DNA of 64,000 bases from NCBI RefSeq assembly GCF_002563795.1, contig NZ_PDJL01000004.1, positions 1,116,001 through 1,180,000 of the forward strand, given 5' to 3'. The notes beneath the pieces were generated by a model that saw nothing but the letters and a program-made list of their open reading frames with translations, was not told the origin of the DNA and did no database searches. Source of the DNA: Vibrio sp. ES.051 (lineage in GTDB: Bacteria > Pseudomonadota > Gammaproteobacteria > Enterobacterales > Vibrionaceae). Of the stretch, positions 50,199-58,906 are shown in pieces (position 1 is the stretch's first letter; each line of letters opens with the position of its first letter). The position numbers and the translations under genes are program-made.

Positions 50199-51305
50199 TT
50201 ATTTCGCCAAGAAATACTTCACAAATTCTGAAATCTTCACCATATCATCAACGGCGATAAACTCTTCGGTTGTGTGTACTTTTGCCATGCCAGTAGAGAG
50301 GTTAACGGTTGTAAGCCCCTTCTTATTGAAGTTGTTTGCATCGCTACCACCGCCAGTGCCTTTGGTAAACGCTTCGATGCCCAACTCGGCGAAAGTAGCT
50401 TTGATGGCGCTGACGTGTGCGTTGTCTTCTTCGATAACAAACGCGTCGTAGGCTCGGCTAGATTCGATTTCGACCACAGCACCGTGTTTTTCACATACGG
50501 ACTCTAGCGTTGAGATCATATGATTGACCTGAGCATCCAACTTATCGCCATTCAGAGAGCGCGCCTCAGCGACTATTTTGAGTTCTGCCATTACGATATT
50601 GGTCGCTTGTCCGCCGTTTACCATCCCGATGTTTGCTGTGGTTTCTTCGTCGATGCGAAGTAGCTTCATTTGGCTGATGGCATCTGCTGCGACCATGATG
50701 GCGCTGATGCCTTCTTCTGGTGCAAGACCAGCGTGCGCTGGGCGGCCTTTAATCGTCGCGATGATTTTCTGTTGGCCCGGTGCTGCCGTCACGATGGTGC
50801 CGATAGGGCCGCCAGTATCGAGCACGATCGCTTCTTTTGACATTACGTGTGTCATATCGAAGTATTGAGAGCCGAATAGGCCTCCTTCTTCATAGACGGT
50901 GAAGGCCAGCTCCAGTGTTTTGTGTTCTAGATTTTCGGCTTGGATGCAGCGAACGGCTTCCATGATGGCTGCAATACCCGATTTGTCGTCACCACCCAAG
51001 ATAGTATTATCTTTGGAGCGTATGATGCCGTCTTCGATAATGGGTTCAATACCGATGCCCGGCGTCACCGTGTCCATGTGGCAGCTCATTAAGATAGAGC
51101 CTTCTTTTTTACCTTCTAAACGCGCATACACATTAAAGCCGTTCGAAATGTGTTCTGGTACAGGAAGTTTGTGAACCGTAAAGCCTAATTCGCCCAGTTG
51201 TTCAGCCAGCGTTGTTGCAATTTGTTTTTCGTTTGTTGATTCGCTGTCAATGCGTACTAATTGGCAGAAGTGTTCAATTAGACGTTTTTGATTGATGTGT
51301 GTCAT
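50199..51305 (-). CDS. M20 family zinc peptidase, PepT-like
   Basis: 368 residues from the ATG at 51305 (AAGAGAC upstream). Zinc ligands and catalytic residues of the M20 family are in order: MSCHMDTVTPG (His, Asp), ILGGDDKSGIAA (bridging Asp), VYEEGGLFGSQ (catalytic Glu and ligand Glu), VLDTGG (Asp) and a C-terminal KVHTTEE (His). A lid/dimerisation domain sits at about 180-290. Closest in layout to peptidase-T-like proteins of Gram-positives and Vibrio; tripeptidase activity is inferred. Confidence 0.88.
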   Translation of the reverse strand: MTHINQKRLIEHFCQLVRIDSESTNEKQIATTLAEQLGELGFTVHKLPVPEHISNGFNVYARLEGKKEGSILMSCHMDTVTPGIGIEPIIEDGIIRSKDNTILGGDDKSGIAAIMEAVRCIQAENLEHKTLELAFTVYEEGGLFGSQYFDMTHVMSKEAIVLDTGGPIGTIVTAAPGQQKIIATIKGRPAHAGLAPEEGISAIMVAADAISQMKLLRIDEETTANIGMVNGGQATNIVMAELKIVAEARSLNGDKLDAQVNHMISTLESVCEKHGAVVEIESSRAYDAFVIEEDNAHVSAIKATFAELGIEAFTKGTGGGSDANNFNKKGLTTVNLSTGMAKVHTTEEFIAVDDMVKISEFVKYFLAK

Positions 51306-51836
51306 TAGGATGTCTCTTTTTCTGGTCGAGATCGCTGCGCTGTGGCACGAGATCGAAAGGGAACAGGTCATCACTTATGACACAGCTAATTTTTAAGGGA
51401 ACTGAGGTGAATCAATAAAAGGGTGTCCCTGACATGATTCTGACCAGTGAGTCTCACAAACTGCTTAAGTCATCACGAAAACTTAACGTCACTTTTTGGG
51501 GGAAGCAAGGTGGATTGGAAATCAGTCGCCATCGACTCACCGCGTCCTTTTATTTTTAGAACAACGTTGCCATAGAAAATCTGTTGGTAACAAGTTATTT
51601 ACATATTTATCTCGACGTAAAGACAAAAATAGAGACCTAATTCATTGAAAATATTTCACTTATTTGGCTTTTGCTGCAGTTGTATAGATACGCATAGTGA
51701 GCGTAACAAATAATTTACAATTAGATGTGATGAACACGAAAATAGAGATTTACGTTCGCGTATTTCAATTTCTTACTGTCTGCGCCAAGTTAGAGAAATA
51801 AGGTCAAAAAAATGAGTGAGACAAGGAGAAGTCATA
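51306..51836. other. Intergenic region upstream of the homogentisate operon
   Basis: About 530 bases, divergent promoters expected. I looked for TyrR boxes (TGTAAA-N6-TTTACA) because the operon degrades tyrosine; only unpaired TTTACA-like halves are seen (near 51598 and 51715). No gene or convincing promoter pair assigned. Confidence 0.35.
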
Positions 51837-52904
51837 ATGGCCACATATAATCCATTAGGCACAGACGGATTTGAGTTTGTTGAATATACGGCGGCAGACA
51901 GCAAAGGTATTGAGCAACTCAAAACCCTGTTTGTCTCGTTAGGTTTTGCAGAAATTGCCAAGCACCGTTCAAAGAAAGCGTGGTTGTATCGACAAGGTGA
52001 AATCAGTTTTATCGTCAACGCACAACCGCATAGCCAAGCCGAAGAGTTTGCGAAAGAGCACGGGCCATCAGTATGTGGGATGGCGTTTCGAGTAAAAGAC
52101 GCAACCGCGGCAATGCAGCATGCGCTGGACAATGGCGGTCAGGAATATAAGACTGAAATTGGTCCCATGGAACTCAGTATTCCGGCGATTTACGGCATTG
52201 GCGAAAGCGTGCTTTATTTTGTTGACCGTTATGGAAAACAGAGCATTTATGATGTCGATTTCCGTTTTTATGATGCCGATGAGTGTTTATCGCAAGCGGA
52301 TGTTGGCCTTTACGAGATTGACCATCTGACGCACAACGTCAAACAGGGCAATATGGATGTTTGGTCCGGCTTTTATGAGCGGATCGGTAACTTCCGCGAA
52401 ATTCGTTATTTCGATATCGAGGGGAAACTCACTGGCCTTGTAAGCCGTGCGATGACTGCACCTTGTGGCAAGATCCGTATTCCTATCAATGAGTCGTCTG
52501 ACGACAAATCGCAAATCGAAGAGTTTATTCGCGAATACAATGGCGAAGGTATTCAACATATCGCGTTAGCAACAGACGATATCTATGAAACCGTCAAAAC
52601 GTTACGTCAGCGTGGTATGGACTTTATGCCAACGCCAGATACCTATTACGAGAAAGTAGACCAACGTGTGGAAGGCCATGGTGAAGACGTAAACAAATTG
52701 CGTGACTTGCAAATTCTTATTGATGGCGCGCCAATGAAAGACGGCATTTTGCTGCAAATCTTTACCCAAACTGTTATTGGTCCTGTGTTCTTCGAAATTA
52801 TCCAGCGTAAAGGGAATGAGGGCTTTGGTGAAGGTAACTTCAAAGCGCTATTTGAATCGATTGAAGAAGACCAAATTCGCCGAGGAGTACTCAACGATGC
52901 ATAA
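51837..52904 (+). CDS. hppD: 4-hydroxyphenylpyruvate dioxygenase
   Basis: 355 residues from the ATG at 51837 with AGGAG eight bases upstream; seven earlier open codons are not needed. Two vicinal-oxygen-chelate domains; the iron triad is the His in YEIDHLTHN, the His in GIQHIALATDD and the Glu in FFEIIQRKG. Converts 4-hydroxyphenylpyruvate to homogentisate. First gene of hppD-hmgA-fah-maiA; its stop overlaps the hmgA start by eight bases (ATGCATAA). Confidence 0.96.
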   Translation: MATYNPLGTDGFEFVEYTAADSKGIEQLKTLFVSLGFAEIAKHRSKKAWLYRQGEISFIVNAQPHSQAEEFAKEHGPSVCGMAFRVKDATAAMQHALDNGGQEYKTEIGPMELSIPAIYGIGESVLYFVDRYGKQSIYDVDFRFYDADECLSQADVGLYEIDHLTHNVKQGNMDVWSGFYERIGNFREIRYFDIEGKLTGLVSRAMTAPCGKIRIPINESSDDKSQIEEFIREYNGEGIQHIALATDDIYETVKTLRQRGMDFMPTPDTYYEKVDQRVEGHGEDVNKLRDLQILIDGAPMKDGILLQIFTQTVIGPVFFEIIQRKGNEGFGEGNFKALFESIEEDQIRRGVLNDA

Positions 52905-54027
52905 ATGGATCACATTTCCTCATCGGGAGGGAGTGTGCTCTAAACAAGCACATGCAGATTTCCCGAAAGAGGCAATTTTTGAGCGCGAAGCAGGCCGAAG
53001 CGGGTTCTTTGGTCCGGCGGCACATTTCCATCATCAACATGCGCCGACAGGATGGTCGGAGTGGGAAGGTGAGCTGCGTCCACGCGCTTTCGACTTCAAT
53101 CTGGTCGAAAAAGCCAATCACATTACGCCTTGGGCGGTGCCACGCTTACTGCATAACAACGATTGTAAGATTCGTGTTTGGCGCATGGATGAAAAGATGG
53201 ACTTTTTGGTGCGAAATGCCGATGGTGACGAGTTGTTATTTATCCACCAAGGGACGGCAGACCTTTACTGTGACTACGGGCACTTGCAGGTGAGTGAAGG
53301 GGATTATGTGATGATCCCACGTTCAACCAGCTGGCGGTTAGAGCCAAGTGAACCGATGTTCATTTTGATGATAGAAAACACTGATGCGGCTTATACCTTG
53401 CCTGAAAAGGGCATCGTGGGAAATCACGCGGTGTTTGACCCAGCGGTTTTGGAAATCCCGTCCATCAACGACCCGTTCCGCGCTCAATATTCGGAAAATC
53501 AAACACAGGTGCAAGTCAAACGTCACGATAAAGTCAGTGTGATCACCTACCCGTTTAATCCGCTGGATGCCATTGGCTGGCATGGGGATTTGGCCGTGGT
53601 AAAAGTGAACTGGCGTGATATTCGTCCACTTATGTCACATCGTTATCACTTGCCTCCGTCGGCACATACTACCTTTGTAGGAGTGGGGTTTGTGGTGTGC
53701 ACGTTTGTCCCTCGCCCGATTGAGAGTGATCCCGGAGCGCTGAAAGTAGCGTTCTACCATAACAATGACGATTATGACGAAGTCTTGTTCTACCACGCAG
53801 GTGACTTCTTTAGTCGTGACAACATTGAGGCGGGCATGGTGACATTCCATCCAGCTGGCTTTACCCACGGCCCTCACCCTAAGGCATTCAAAGCGGGACG
53901 AGAATACAGGAAGAAGTTTACTGACGAGGTGGCGGTAATGATAGATACGCGCCACGCACTTCAGTTTTCGGATGAGTTGGAGAAAGTAGAAAACCAAGAA
54001 TACGTCTATAGCTGGCAAAAGAAGTAA
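52897..54027 (+). CDS. hmgA: Homogentisate 1,2-dioxygenase
   Basis: 376 residues from the ATG at 52897 (GAGGAG upstream). The open frame back to 52777 runs antiparallel to nothing but overlaps hppD and is not coding. Cupin-type enzyme; iron ligands probably in VLFYHAGDFFSRD, MVTFHPAGFTHGPHP and the Glu nearby. Shorter than the classical 430-residue enzyme, as in other marine gamma-proteobacteria. Intact, so homogentisate should not accumulate and pyomelanin is not expected. Confidence 0.92.
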   Translation: MHKWITFPHREGVCSKQAHADFPKEAIFEREAGRSGFFGPAAHFHHQHAPTGWSEWEGELRPRAFDFNLVEKANHITPWAVPRLLHNNDCKIRVWRMDEKMDFLVRNADGDELLFIHQGTADLYCDYGHLQVSEGDYVMIPRSTSWRLEPSEPMFILMIENTDAAYTLPEKGIVGNHAVFDPAVLEIPSINDPFRAQYSENQTQVQVKRHDKVSVITYPFNPLDAIGWHGDLAVVKVNWRDIRPLMSHRYHLPPSAHTTFVGVGFVVCTFVPRPIESDPGALKVAFYHNNDDYDEVLFYHAGDFFSRDNIEAGMVTFHPAGFTHGPHPKAFKAGREYRKKFTDEVAVMIDTRHALQFSDELEKVENQEYVYSWQKK

Positions 54028-54036
54028 GAGGCAAGA

Positions 54037-55074
54037 ATGAAATTAGCAACCAAAAAAAATGGGACTCGTGACGGTTTGTTGATGGTCGTAAGCAAAGATT
54101 TAACCCGTTGTATCCCTGTCACGGAAGTTTTTCACCCGATGAACTTAGCGCCAACCATGCAAGTTGCCCTCGATCATTGGGCAACTTTAGCGCCGCAATT
54201 AGAAGCCTTATATACCGCACTGAATAACGGTACTGTTGCTGGGTTTGAAGAGTTTGAGGCGCATTATTGTGAATCTCCGTTGCCACGAGCTTATCAATGG
54301 GCGGATGGTAGCGCGTATGTCAATCACGTTGAGCTGGTTCGTAAAGCACGTGGTGCAGAAATGCCTGAGAGCTTTTGGACCGAGCCATTAATGTACCAAG
54401 GAGGGTCTGATGCGTTTATTGGTCCTTGTGACAATATCGAGTTTGCCAGTGATGAGTGGGGTATTGATTTCGAAGGGGAAGTCGCTGTTGTCACGGGGGA
54501 TATACCAATGGGTGCAAGTATCGCTGAGGCGCAAGAATCGATCCGACTCATTATGTTGGTGAATGATGTGTCATTGCGCGGTTTGATTCCTGCGGAATTA
54601 GCCAAAGGGTTTGGTTTCTTCCAATCCAAACCTTCCTCGGCCTTTTCTCCTGTTGCGGTAACGCCAGATGAATTAGGCGGGGCATGGTACGAAAACAAAG
54701 TCCACTTACCACTGGTGTCAACTTACAATCATGAGCCTTTTGGTTGCCCGAACGCAGGGGTGGATATGACGTTTGATTTTGCCGATTTAATTGTTCATGC
54801 GACGAAAACGCGTCCGTTATCAGCCGGCGCCATTATTGGTTCTGGCACGGTGTCAAACAAGCAAGGTACGGAATACGGCACTTCTATTGTCGAGGGGGGC
54901 GTCGGTTATTCCTGTATTGCTGAAGTGCGTATGATTGAAACCATCCGCGATGGAAAACCATTGACCAACTTTATGTCGTTTGGCGACTCCATCAAGTTAG
55001 AGATGTTCGACGCAGAAGGAAACACTCTTTTTGGCGCCATCGATCAGCAAGTCAGTCAATATTTAAAACGCTAA
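54037..55074 (+). CDS. Fumarylacetoacetate hydrolase
   Basis: 345 residues. FAH fold with N-terminal domain (about 1-120) and a C-terminal catalytic domain whose metal site includes DFEGEVAVVTGD (Asp-x-Glu-x-Glu), VNDVSLR and GSGTVSNK. Splits fumarylacetoacetate into fumarate and acetoacetate, the last step of the pathway. Nine bases after hmgA, with AAGAGGC before the ATG. Confidence 0.93.
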   Translation: MKLATKKNGTRDGLLMVVSKDLTRCIPVTEVFHPMNLAPTMQVALDHWATLAPQLEALYTALNNGTVAGFEEFEAHYCESPLPRAYQWADGSAYVNHVELVRKARGAEMPESFWTEPLMYQGGSDAFIGPCDNIEFASDEWGIDFEGEVAVVTGDIPMGASIAEAQESIRLIMLVNDVSLRGLIPAELAKGFGFFQSKPSSAFSPVAVTPDELGGAWYENKVHLPLVSTYNHEPFGCPNAGVDMTFDFADLIVHATKTRPLSAGAIIGSGTVSNKQGTEYGTSIVEGGVGYSCIAEVRMIETIRDGKPLTNFMSFGDSIKLEMFDAEGNTLFGAIDQQVSQYLKR

Positions 55075-55113
55075 AAGACACCTCGACGGGTCAACAGGAC
55101 TTAGGAATAGCAA

Positions 55114-55782
55114 ATGAGCGACGGCATGATTTTATATGGATATTGGCGATCTTCCGCGACATATCGAGTGCGTATTGGGTTGAACTTAAAACAACTGAAT
55201 TATGAGTCCAAAGCGGTACATCTAGTGCGTAATGGCGGTGAGCAGCACAGTGAGCGTTATCACCACCTTAATGCGTGTGAGTTGGTGCCTGTGCTGGTGG
55301 ACGGAGACTTACACCTGAATCAATCGCTGACGATTATTCAGTATCTTGAAGAAAACTACCCTGATATTGCGGTTATCCCACAACAGTCACCACTGCGTTA
55401 CCAAGCGTTAGCCATGGCTCAAGATATCGCGATGGAGATCCATCCCTTAAATAACTTACGAGTGTTACAGTATCTAGAAAGAGAATTAGCCTGCGAGCAG
55501 AAACGAAAAACAGCGTGGATTCATCACTGGATTCACACAGGCTTTGCTGCATTAGAAGAGAAACTTCAAAAGCATCGCAAATTGCATGGCGATTGTAAGT
55601 TTAGCCTGACAAGCTCGCCATCTATTGTCGACGTTTGTCTGGTACCACAATTTTATAACGCACAGCGCTTTGGTATGGATACCTCTCTTTACTCAACCAT
55701 TAACGCTGTTGTGCAAGTATGTAATCAACTACCGGCTTTTATTGATGCGATGCCAGAGAACCAGCCTGACGCAAGCCAATAA
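55114..55782 (+). CDS. maiA: Maleylacetoacetate isomerase (zeta-class GST)
   Basis: 222 residues. The glutathione-activating motif RSSATYRVRIGLNLK near the N-terminus is the zeta-class SSxxxRVRI pattern; NQSLTIIQYLEENYP follows. Isomerises maleyl- to fumarylacetoacetate. Last gene of the homogentisate operon, 39 bases after the hydrolase gene, with AGGAAT before the ATG. Confidence 0.94.
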   Translation: MSDGMILYGYWRSSATYRVRIGLNLKQLNYESKAVHLVRNGGEQHSERYHHLNACELVPVLVDGDLHLNQSLTIIQYLEENYPDIAVIPQQSPLRYQALAMAQDIAMEIHPLNNLRVLQYLERELACEQKRKTAWIHHWIHTGFAALEEKLQKHRKLHGDCKFSLTSSPSIVDVCLVPQFYNAQRFGMDTSLYSTINAVVQVCNQLPAFIDAMPENQPDASQ

Positions 55783-55958
55783 AAGTACATGAAACGAATT
55801 TAATTTAGCTCAGGCGACGAGGCTCGCTTTATTCTGTACACATTTATGCTCTAAAAATCTCGTCATTATTACGGTCTAAAATCGATAGCTTTAGTTGCTC
55901 TAATAGTGGTTTCCCTTTACGCTTTGAGCAACTAGTTGTTTTTGGGCACACTTTATCT

Positions 55959-56621
55959 ATGACCAACATTTTTATCATCGTTGTTCTTCTGGTTGTTTTC
56001 TTCTTTATTATTCAAAAGTACGTCATTAAAAATGATGATACTCGAGACTATCCATATCGCTCAAAAGGGCCTTTATTAAGAGGTCAAGAAGGCGCGTTTT
56101 ATAATGCTTTAAGAGCAGCAGTGGGTGAACATGCGGTGGTGTTTGCCAAAGTCAATATGTCGAGTTTAGTGGCCCCGAAAAGCACTAAAGACAAAAAGCA
56201 GTTTTTTGTTGCGAATAATCGCATCTCCAGAAGCTACTTTGATTATGTCATTTGTGATCCCAGAACGTTAGAGCCGCGCGTGATTCTTGAACTAGATAAT
56301 GGACAAGAGTTAAGTAAAGGCAAGGTCGAGCGTCAGAAGCTACTGATTCATGTGTGCAAAACCGCTAATTTGCCCTTAATGGGGGTATCGATAAAACACA
56401 GCTACCAAGTAGGGCGCTTGCGACGCTTGCTTGCCGCGCACATTGACTTGATTGAGCCAGATAAAGAAGTTCGATTTTGTAAGAAATGTGGCAGCCCGAT
56501 GACAATCAAGACGGCCACTCAAGGCGAGTTTAAAGGGCGACGTTTCTTCACGTGCAGTCGCCAACCTAATTGTACGTACACTGAAAACTATAATGTGGTG
56601 TTTGAGCCCGACGATGAATAA
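55959..56621 (+). CDS. Membrane-anchored DUF2726 protein with topoisomerase-type zinc finger
   Basis: 220 residues. One N-terminal membrane helix (IFIIVVLLVVFFFIIQKYV), a DUF2726 domain (about 35-150; restriction-endonuclease-like pattern LLRGQEGAFYNAL, FDYVICD, VILELDNGQEL and KVERQKLLIHVC), and a C-terminal four-cysteine finger of the topoisomerase I type (CKKCGSPM ... CSRQPNC). DUF2726 has an Asp...Glu-x-Asp arrangement suggesting a PD-(D/E)XK nuclease-like fold; activity is unproven. Weak ribosome-binding site; strong terminator follows. Confidence 0.85.
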   Translation: MTNIFIIVVLLVVFFFIIQKYVIKNDDTRDYPYRSKGPLLRGQEGAFYNALRAAVGEHAVVFAKVNMSSLVAPKSTKDKKQFFVANNRISRSYFDYVICDPRTLEPRVILELDNGQELSKGKVERQKLLIHVCKTANLPLMGVSIKHSYQVGRLRRLLAAHIDLIEPDKEVRFCKKCGSPMTIKTATQGEFKGRRFFTCSRQPNCTYTENYNVVFEPDDE

Positions 56622-56639
56622 TAGGGGGCATCACCATAC

Positions 56640-56677
56640 AAAAAAGGCTTTGATTCCCAAAATCAAAGCCTTTTTTA
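56640..56677 (+). terminator. Terminator after the DUF2726 gene
   Basis: Sixteen-pair perfect stem AAAAAAGGCTTTGATT / AATCAAAGCCTTTTTT with a five-base loop. Confidence 0.95.
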
Positions 56678-56760
56678 CATTCATGAGAATGCGATTGTAG
56701 CTTACGATGGCCAGTATCCGGTCCTATACTTTGATAAAGTAAACAGAGTAGGCAAGCATC

Positions 56761-57099
56761 ATGCGATATGAATGGATTCTTTCAGCGTTGTTAATTGCGT
56801 TCAATGCCAGCGCGATACCTAACCTAAAGCCGTTGGAGTGTGAGTTAACAGAAACACCGCAAGATCACTTCTTATTTTACCGCGAGCAAATGGTTTACCA
56901 CAGCGAACAGTTTGTTATCTTTCAAAACTTTAAAGGACGAGTCAGCACTCAGGTCGATGTAAAAACAGGAGAGCTCATTCGCACTACTTATATCGGCAAG
57001 CCGTTTGAGCCAAAATACCAGATTTTATTTGGTTCTTGTCCTAACGTATCGCAAACCTTACAAATATGGATGTTGAGTGAAGTGCCTTATGATAATTAA
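56761..57099 (+). CDS. Small secreted or periplasmic protein of unknown function
   Basis: 112 residues. N-terminal signal peptide (MRYEWILSALLIAFNASA, cleavage expected before IPN), mature part about 94 residues with two cysteines that could form a disulfide (LECELTE and FGSCPNV). Contains an alternating-strand pattern (FVIFQNFKGRVSTQVDV). No domain recognised. Isolated gene with a weak ribosome-binding site. Confidence 0.6.
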   Translation: MRYEWILSALLIAFNASAIPNLKPLECELTETPQDHFLFYREQMVYHSEQFVIFQNFKGRVSTQVDVKTGELIRTTYIGKPFEPKYQILFGSCPNVSQTLQIWMLSEVPYDN

Positions 57100-57484
57100 G
57101 TAAAGGGAAAGGGAAATTTGGCAATCACTCAAAGTGAACGGCTCTTTTAGAAGAAATGGGTGGGGGTCACTAAAGTTAAGCAACATGTTGAAGTTATGGG
57201 GATTATTTAACAAAAGTGGTGAGGGAAACTATTAGCTAGGGCATTTAGTGAGCTTGAACACAGATATAACATGTTTTTTGACATGAACACAAAATCATTG
57301 ATCTAACTCCAAAATTTCGTTTCGAAACAATGTGCATAATCTTTTCTTGAAGTACTTATCTACGGTATGGTTCGTCTTTTTTGAACATATAGAAACAGTT
57401 AAAAGGCGTATCTCTGCGGCTGGGGGATAAGACTCCTAACGCCAATGTTTTATGGCCAACCATCTCAGGAAGAGAAGTAGTATT
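57100..57484. other. Leader region of the transporter-kinase-regulator operon
   Basis: About 385 AT-rich bases. A ten-base palindrome GTTTCGAAAC (57319-57328) and paired CATG elements around 57270-57286 are possible regulator sites. No promoter pair assigned with confidence. Confidence 0.35.
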
Positions 57485-58903
57485 ATGCGCCCTTATCTCA
57501 AATACATTATTCCAACGTTCATTCCATTGCTTATCTGGTTAATGCCCTTATCTGCCTTCCCATTTGACGGCATGACGATCGTCCAACAGCGAGTTATTGC
57601 AATATTCTTGTTGGCTGCTTTATGTTGGGTGTTTGAGCCCATTCCGATTTACGCCACTTCGGTGGTTATCATTGTGCTCGAGCTGTTACTCGTCTCAAAC
57701 AAAAGTATCGTGCTATTCCGTTTACAAGAAGGACAGGCCCATTTTGGACAGCTTTTGCAATATAACGAGATCATGGCTACGTTCGCCAGTCCAATTATTA
57801 TGCTGTTTCTTGGCGGGTTCTTTTTGGCCATGGCGGCAACCAAGTATCGATTAGATGTCAACTTAGCGCGAGTGCTGCTTAAGCCGTTTGGGCAACAACC
57901 TAAATTTGTCATGTTAGGGTTAATGTTGATAACGGCTATCTTCTCAATGTTTATGTCTAATACTGCGACAACCGCAATGATGCTCTCTATTCTTACCCCC
58001 GTGATTGCGGTATTTGGCCCTAAAGATCCCGGCAAGATTGCTTTTGCGTTATGCATTCCCGTTGCTGCAAATATTGGTGGCATAGGTACGCCTATTGGCA
58101 CACCACCAAACGCCATCGCGTTAAAGTACTTGGTTGGTGATAACTTGATTACCTTTGGAGAGTGGATGGTATTTGGCGTGCCATTCGTGATTGTGATGAT
58201 GGCGCTGGCTTGGTTCCTTATTGGCTTCTTATACAAAGCAGAGCAAACGACCATCGACCTAAACATTAAGAGCAAGTTTTTGAAAACGCCAAAAGCGATG
58301 ATCGTGTACGTCACATTCGCCGGTACGATAGCTCTTTGGTTGATGGGTTCTGTGCATGGCATGAACTCATACACAGTGGCGTTGATACCTGTCGCTGTCT
58401 TTTCTTTGACAGGCATCATCAATAAAGAGGACTTAAAGAAAATTTCTTGGGACGTGCTTTGGTTGGTGTCTGGCGGTATTGCACTGGGTTTGGCTCTTGA
58501 TAAAACAGGGTTAGCAAAGCTGGTGGTCCATAGCATTCCGTTTGATGAATTTTCTCCATATGTGGTTTTGTTTGGCGCGGCTTTATTGTGTTTAGTGATG
58601 GCGAACTTCATGTCACATACGGCCACGGCGAACTTATTAATGCCGATTATGGCAGCGCTTGGTACTTCGATGGCTTCGTTGACACCTTTAGGGGGGGAGG
58701 TCACGCTGATCTTAGTGGTCACGTTTGCAGCATCACTCGGTATGTCGTTACCCATCAGTACTCCACCAAATGCTTTGGCTCATGCCACCGGCCATATAGA
58801 AAGTAGCCAAATGGCTCGTATTGGTGTGGTGTTAGGTGTTGTTGGGGTATTACTTAGTTTTGTCATGGTTTGGGTTCTGCACACCGTAGGGCGCATTGGA
58901 TAA
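57485..58903 (+). CDS. DASS (SLC13) family sodium-coupled anion symporter
   Basis: 472 residues from the ATG at 57485; the ATG 11 codons earlier lacks a ribosome-binding site. Polytopic, with two inverted SNT-type signatures: MSNTATTAMM followed by GGIGTPIGTPPNAIALKYL, and MSHTATANLLMP followed by PISTPPNALAHATG. DASS proteins import di- and tricarboxylates or sulfate with sodium; the substrate is not readable. Three bases before the histidine kinase gene, so cotranscribed with it. Confidence 0.9.
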   Translation: MRPYLKYIIPTFIPLLIWLMPLSAFPFDGMTIVQQRVIAIFLLAALCWVFEPIPIYATSVVIIVLELLLVSNKSIVLFRLQEGQAHFGQLLQYNEIMATFASPIIMLFLGGFFLAMAATKYRLDVNLARVLLKPFGQQPKFVMLGLMLITAIFSMFMSNTATTAMMLSILTPVIAVFGPKDPGKIAFALCIPVAANIGGIGTPIGTPPNAIALKYLVGDNLITFGEWMVFGVPFVIVMMALAWFLIGFLYKAEQTTIDLNIKSKFLKTPKAMIVYVTFAGTIALWLMGSVHGMNSYTVALIPVAVFSLTGIINKEDLKKISWDVLWLVSGGIALGLALDKTGLAKLVVHSIPFDEFSPYVVLFGAALLCLVMANFMSHTATANLLMPIMAALGTSMASLTPLGGEVTLILVVTFAASLGMSLPISTPPNALAHATGHIESSQMARIGVVLGVVGVLLSFVMVWVLHTVGRIG

Positions 58904-58906
58904 ATC

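Noticed and set aside
51306..51836. TyrR boxes before hppD
   Set aside because: Only isolated TTTACA-like halves without the paired TGTAAA at six-base spacing.
52777..52896. Forty-codon N-terminal extension of homogentisate dioxygenase
   Set aside because: Overlaps hppD in another frame; the ATG at 52897 has a good site and begins the family homology.
57649..58755. Long open frame on the minus strand inside the DASS transporter gene
   Set aside because: It is the complement of a clearly homologous transporter with conserved SNT motifs; the antisense product has no family resemblance.
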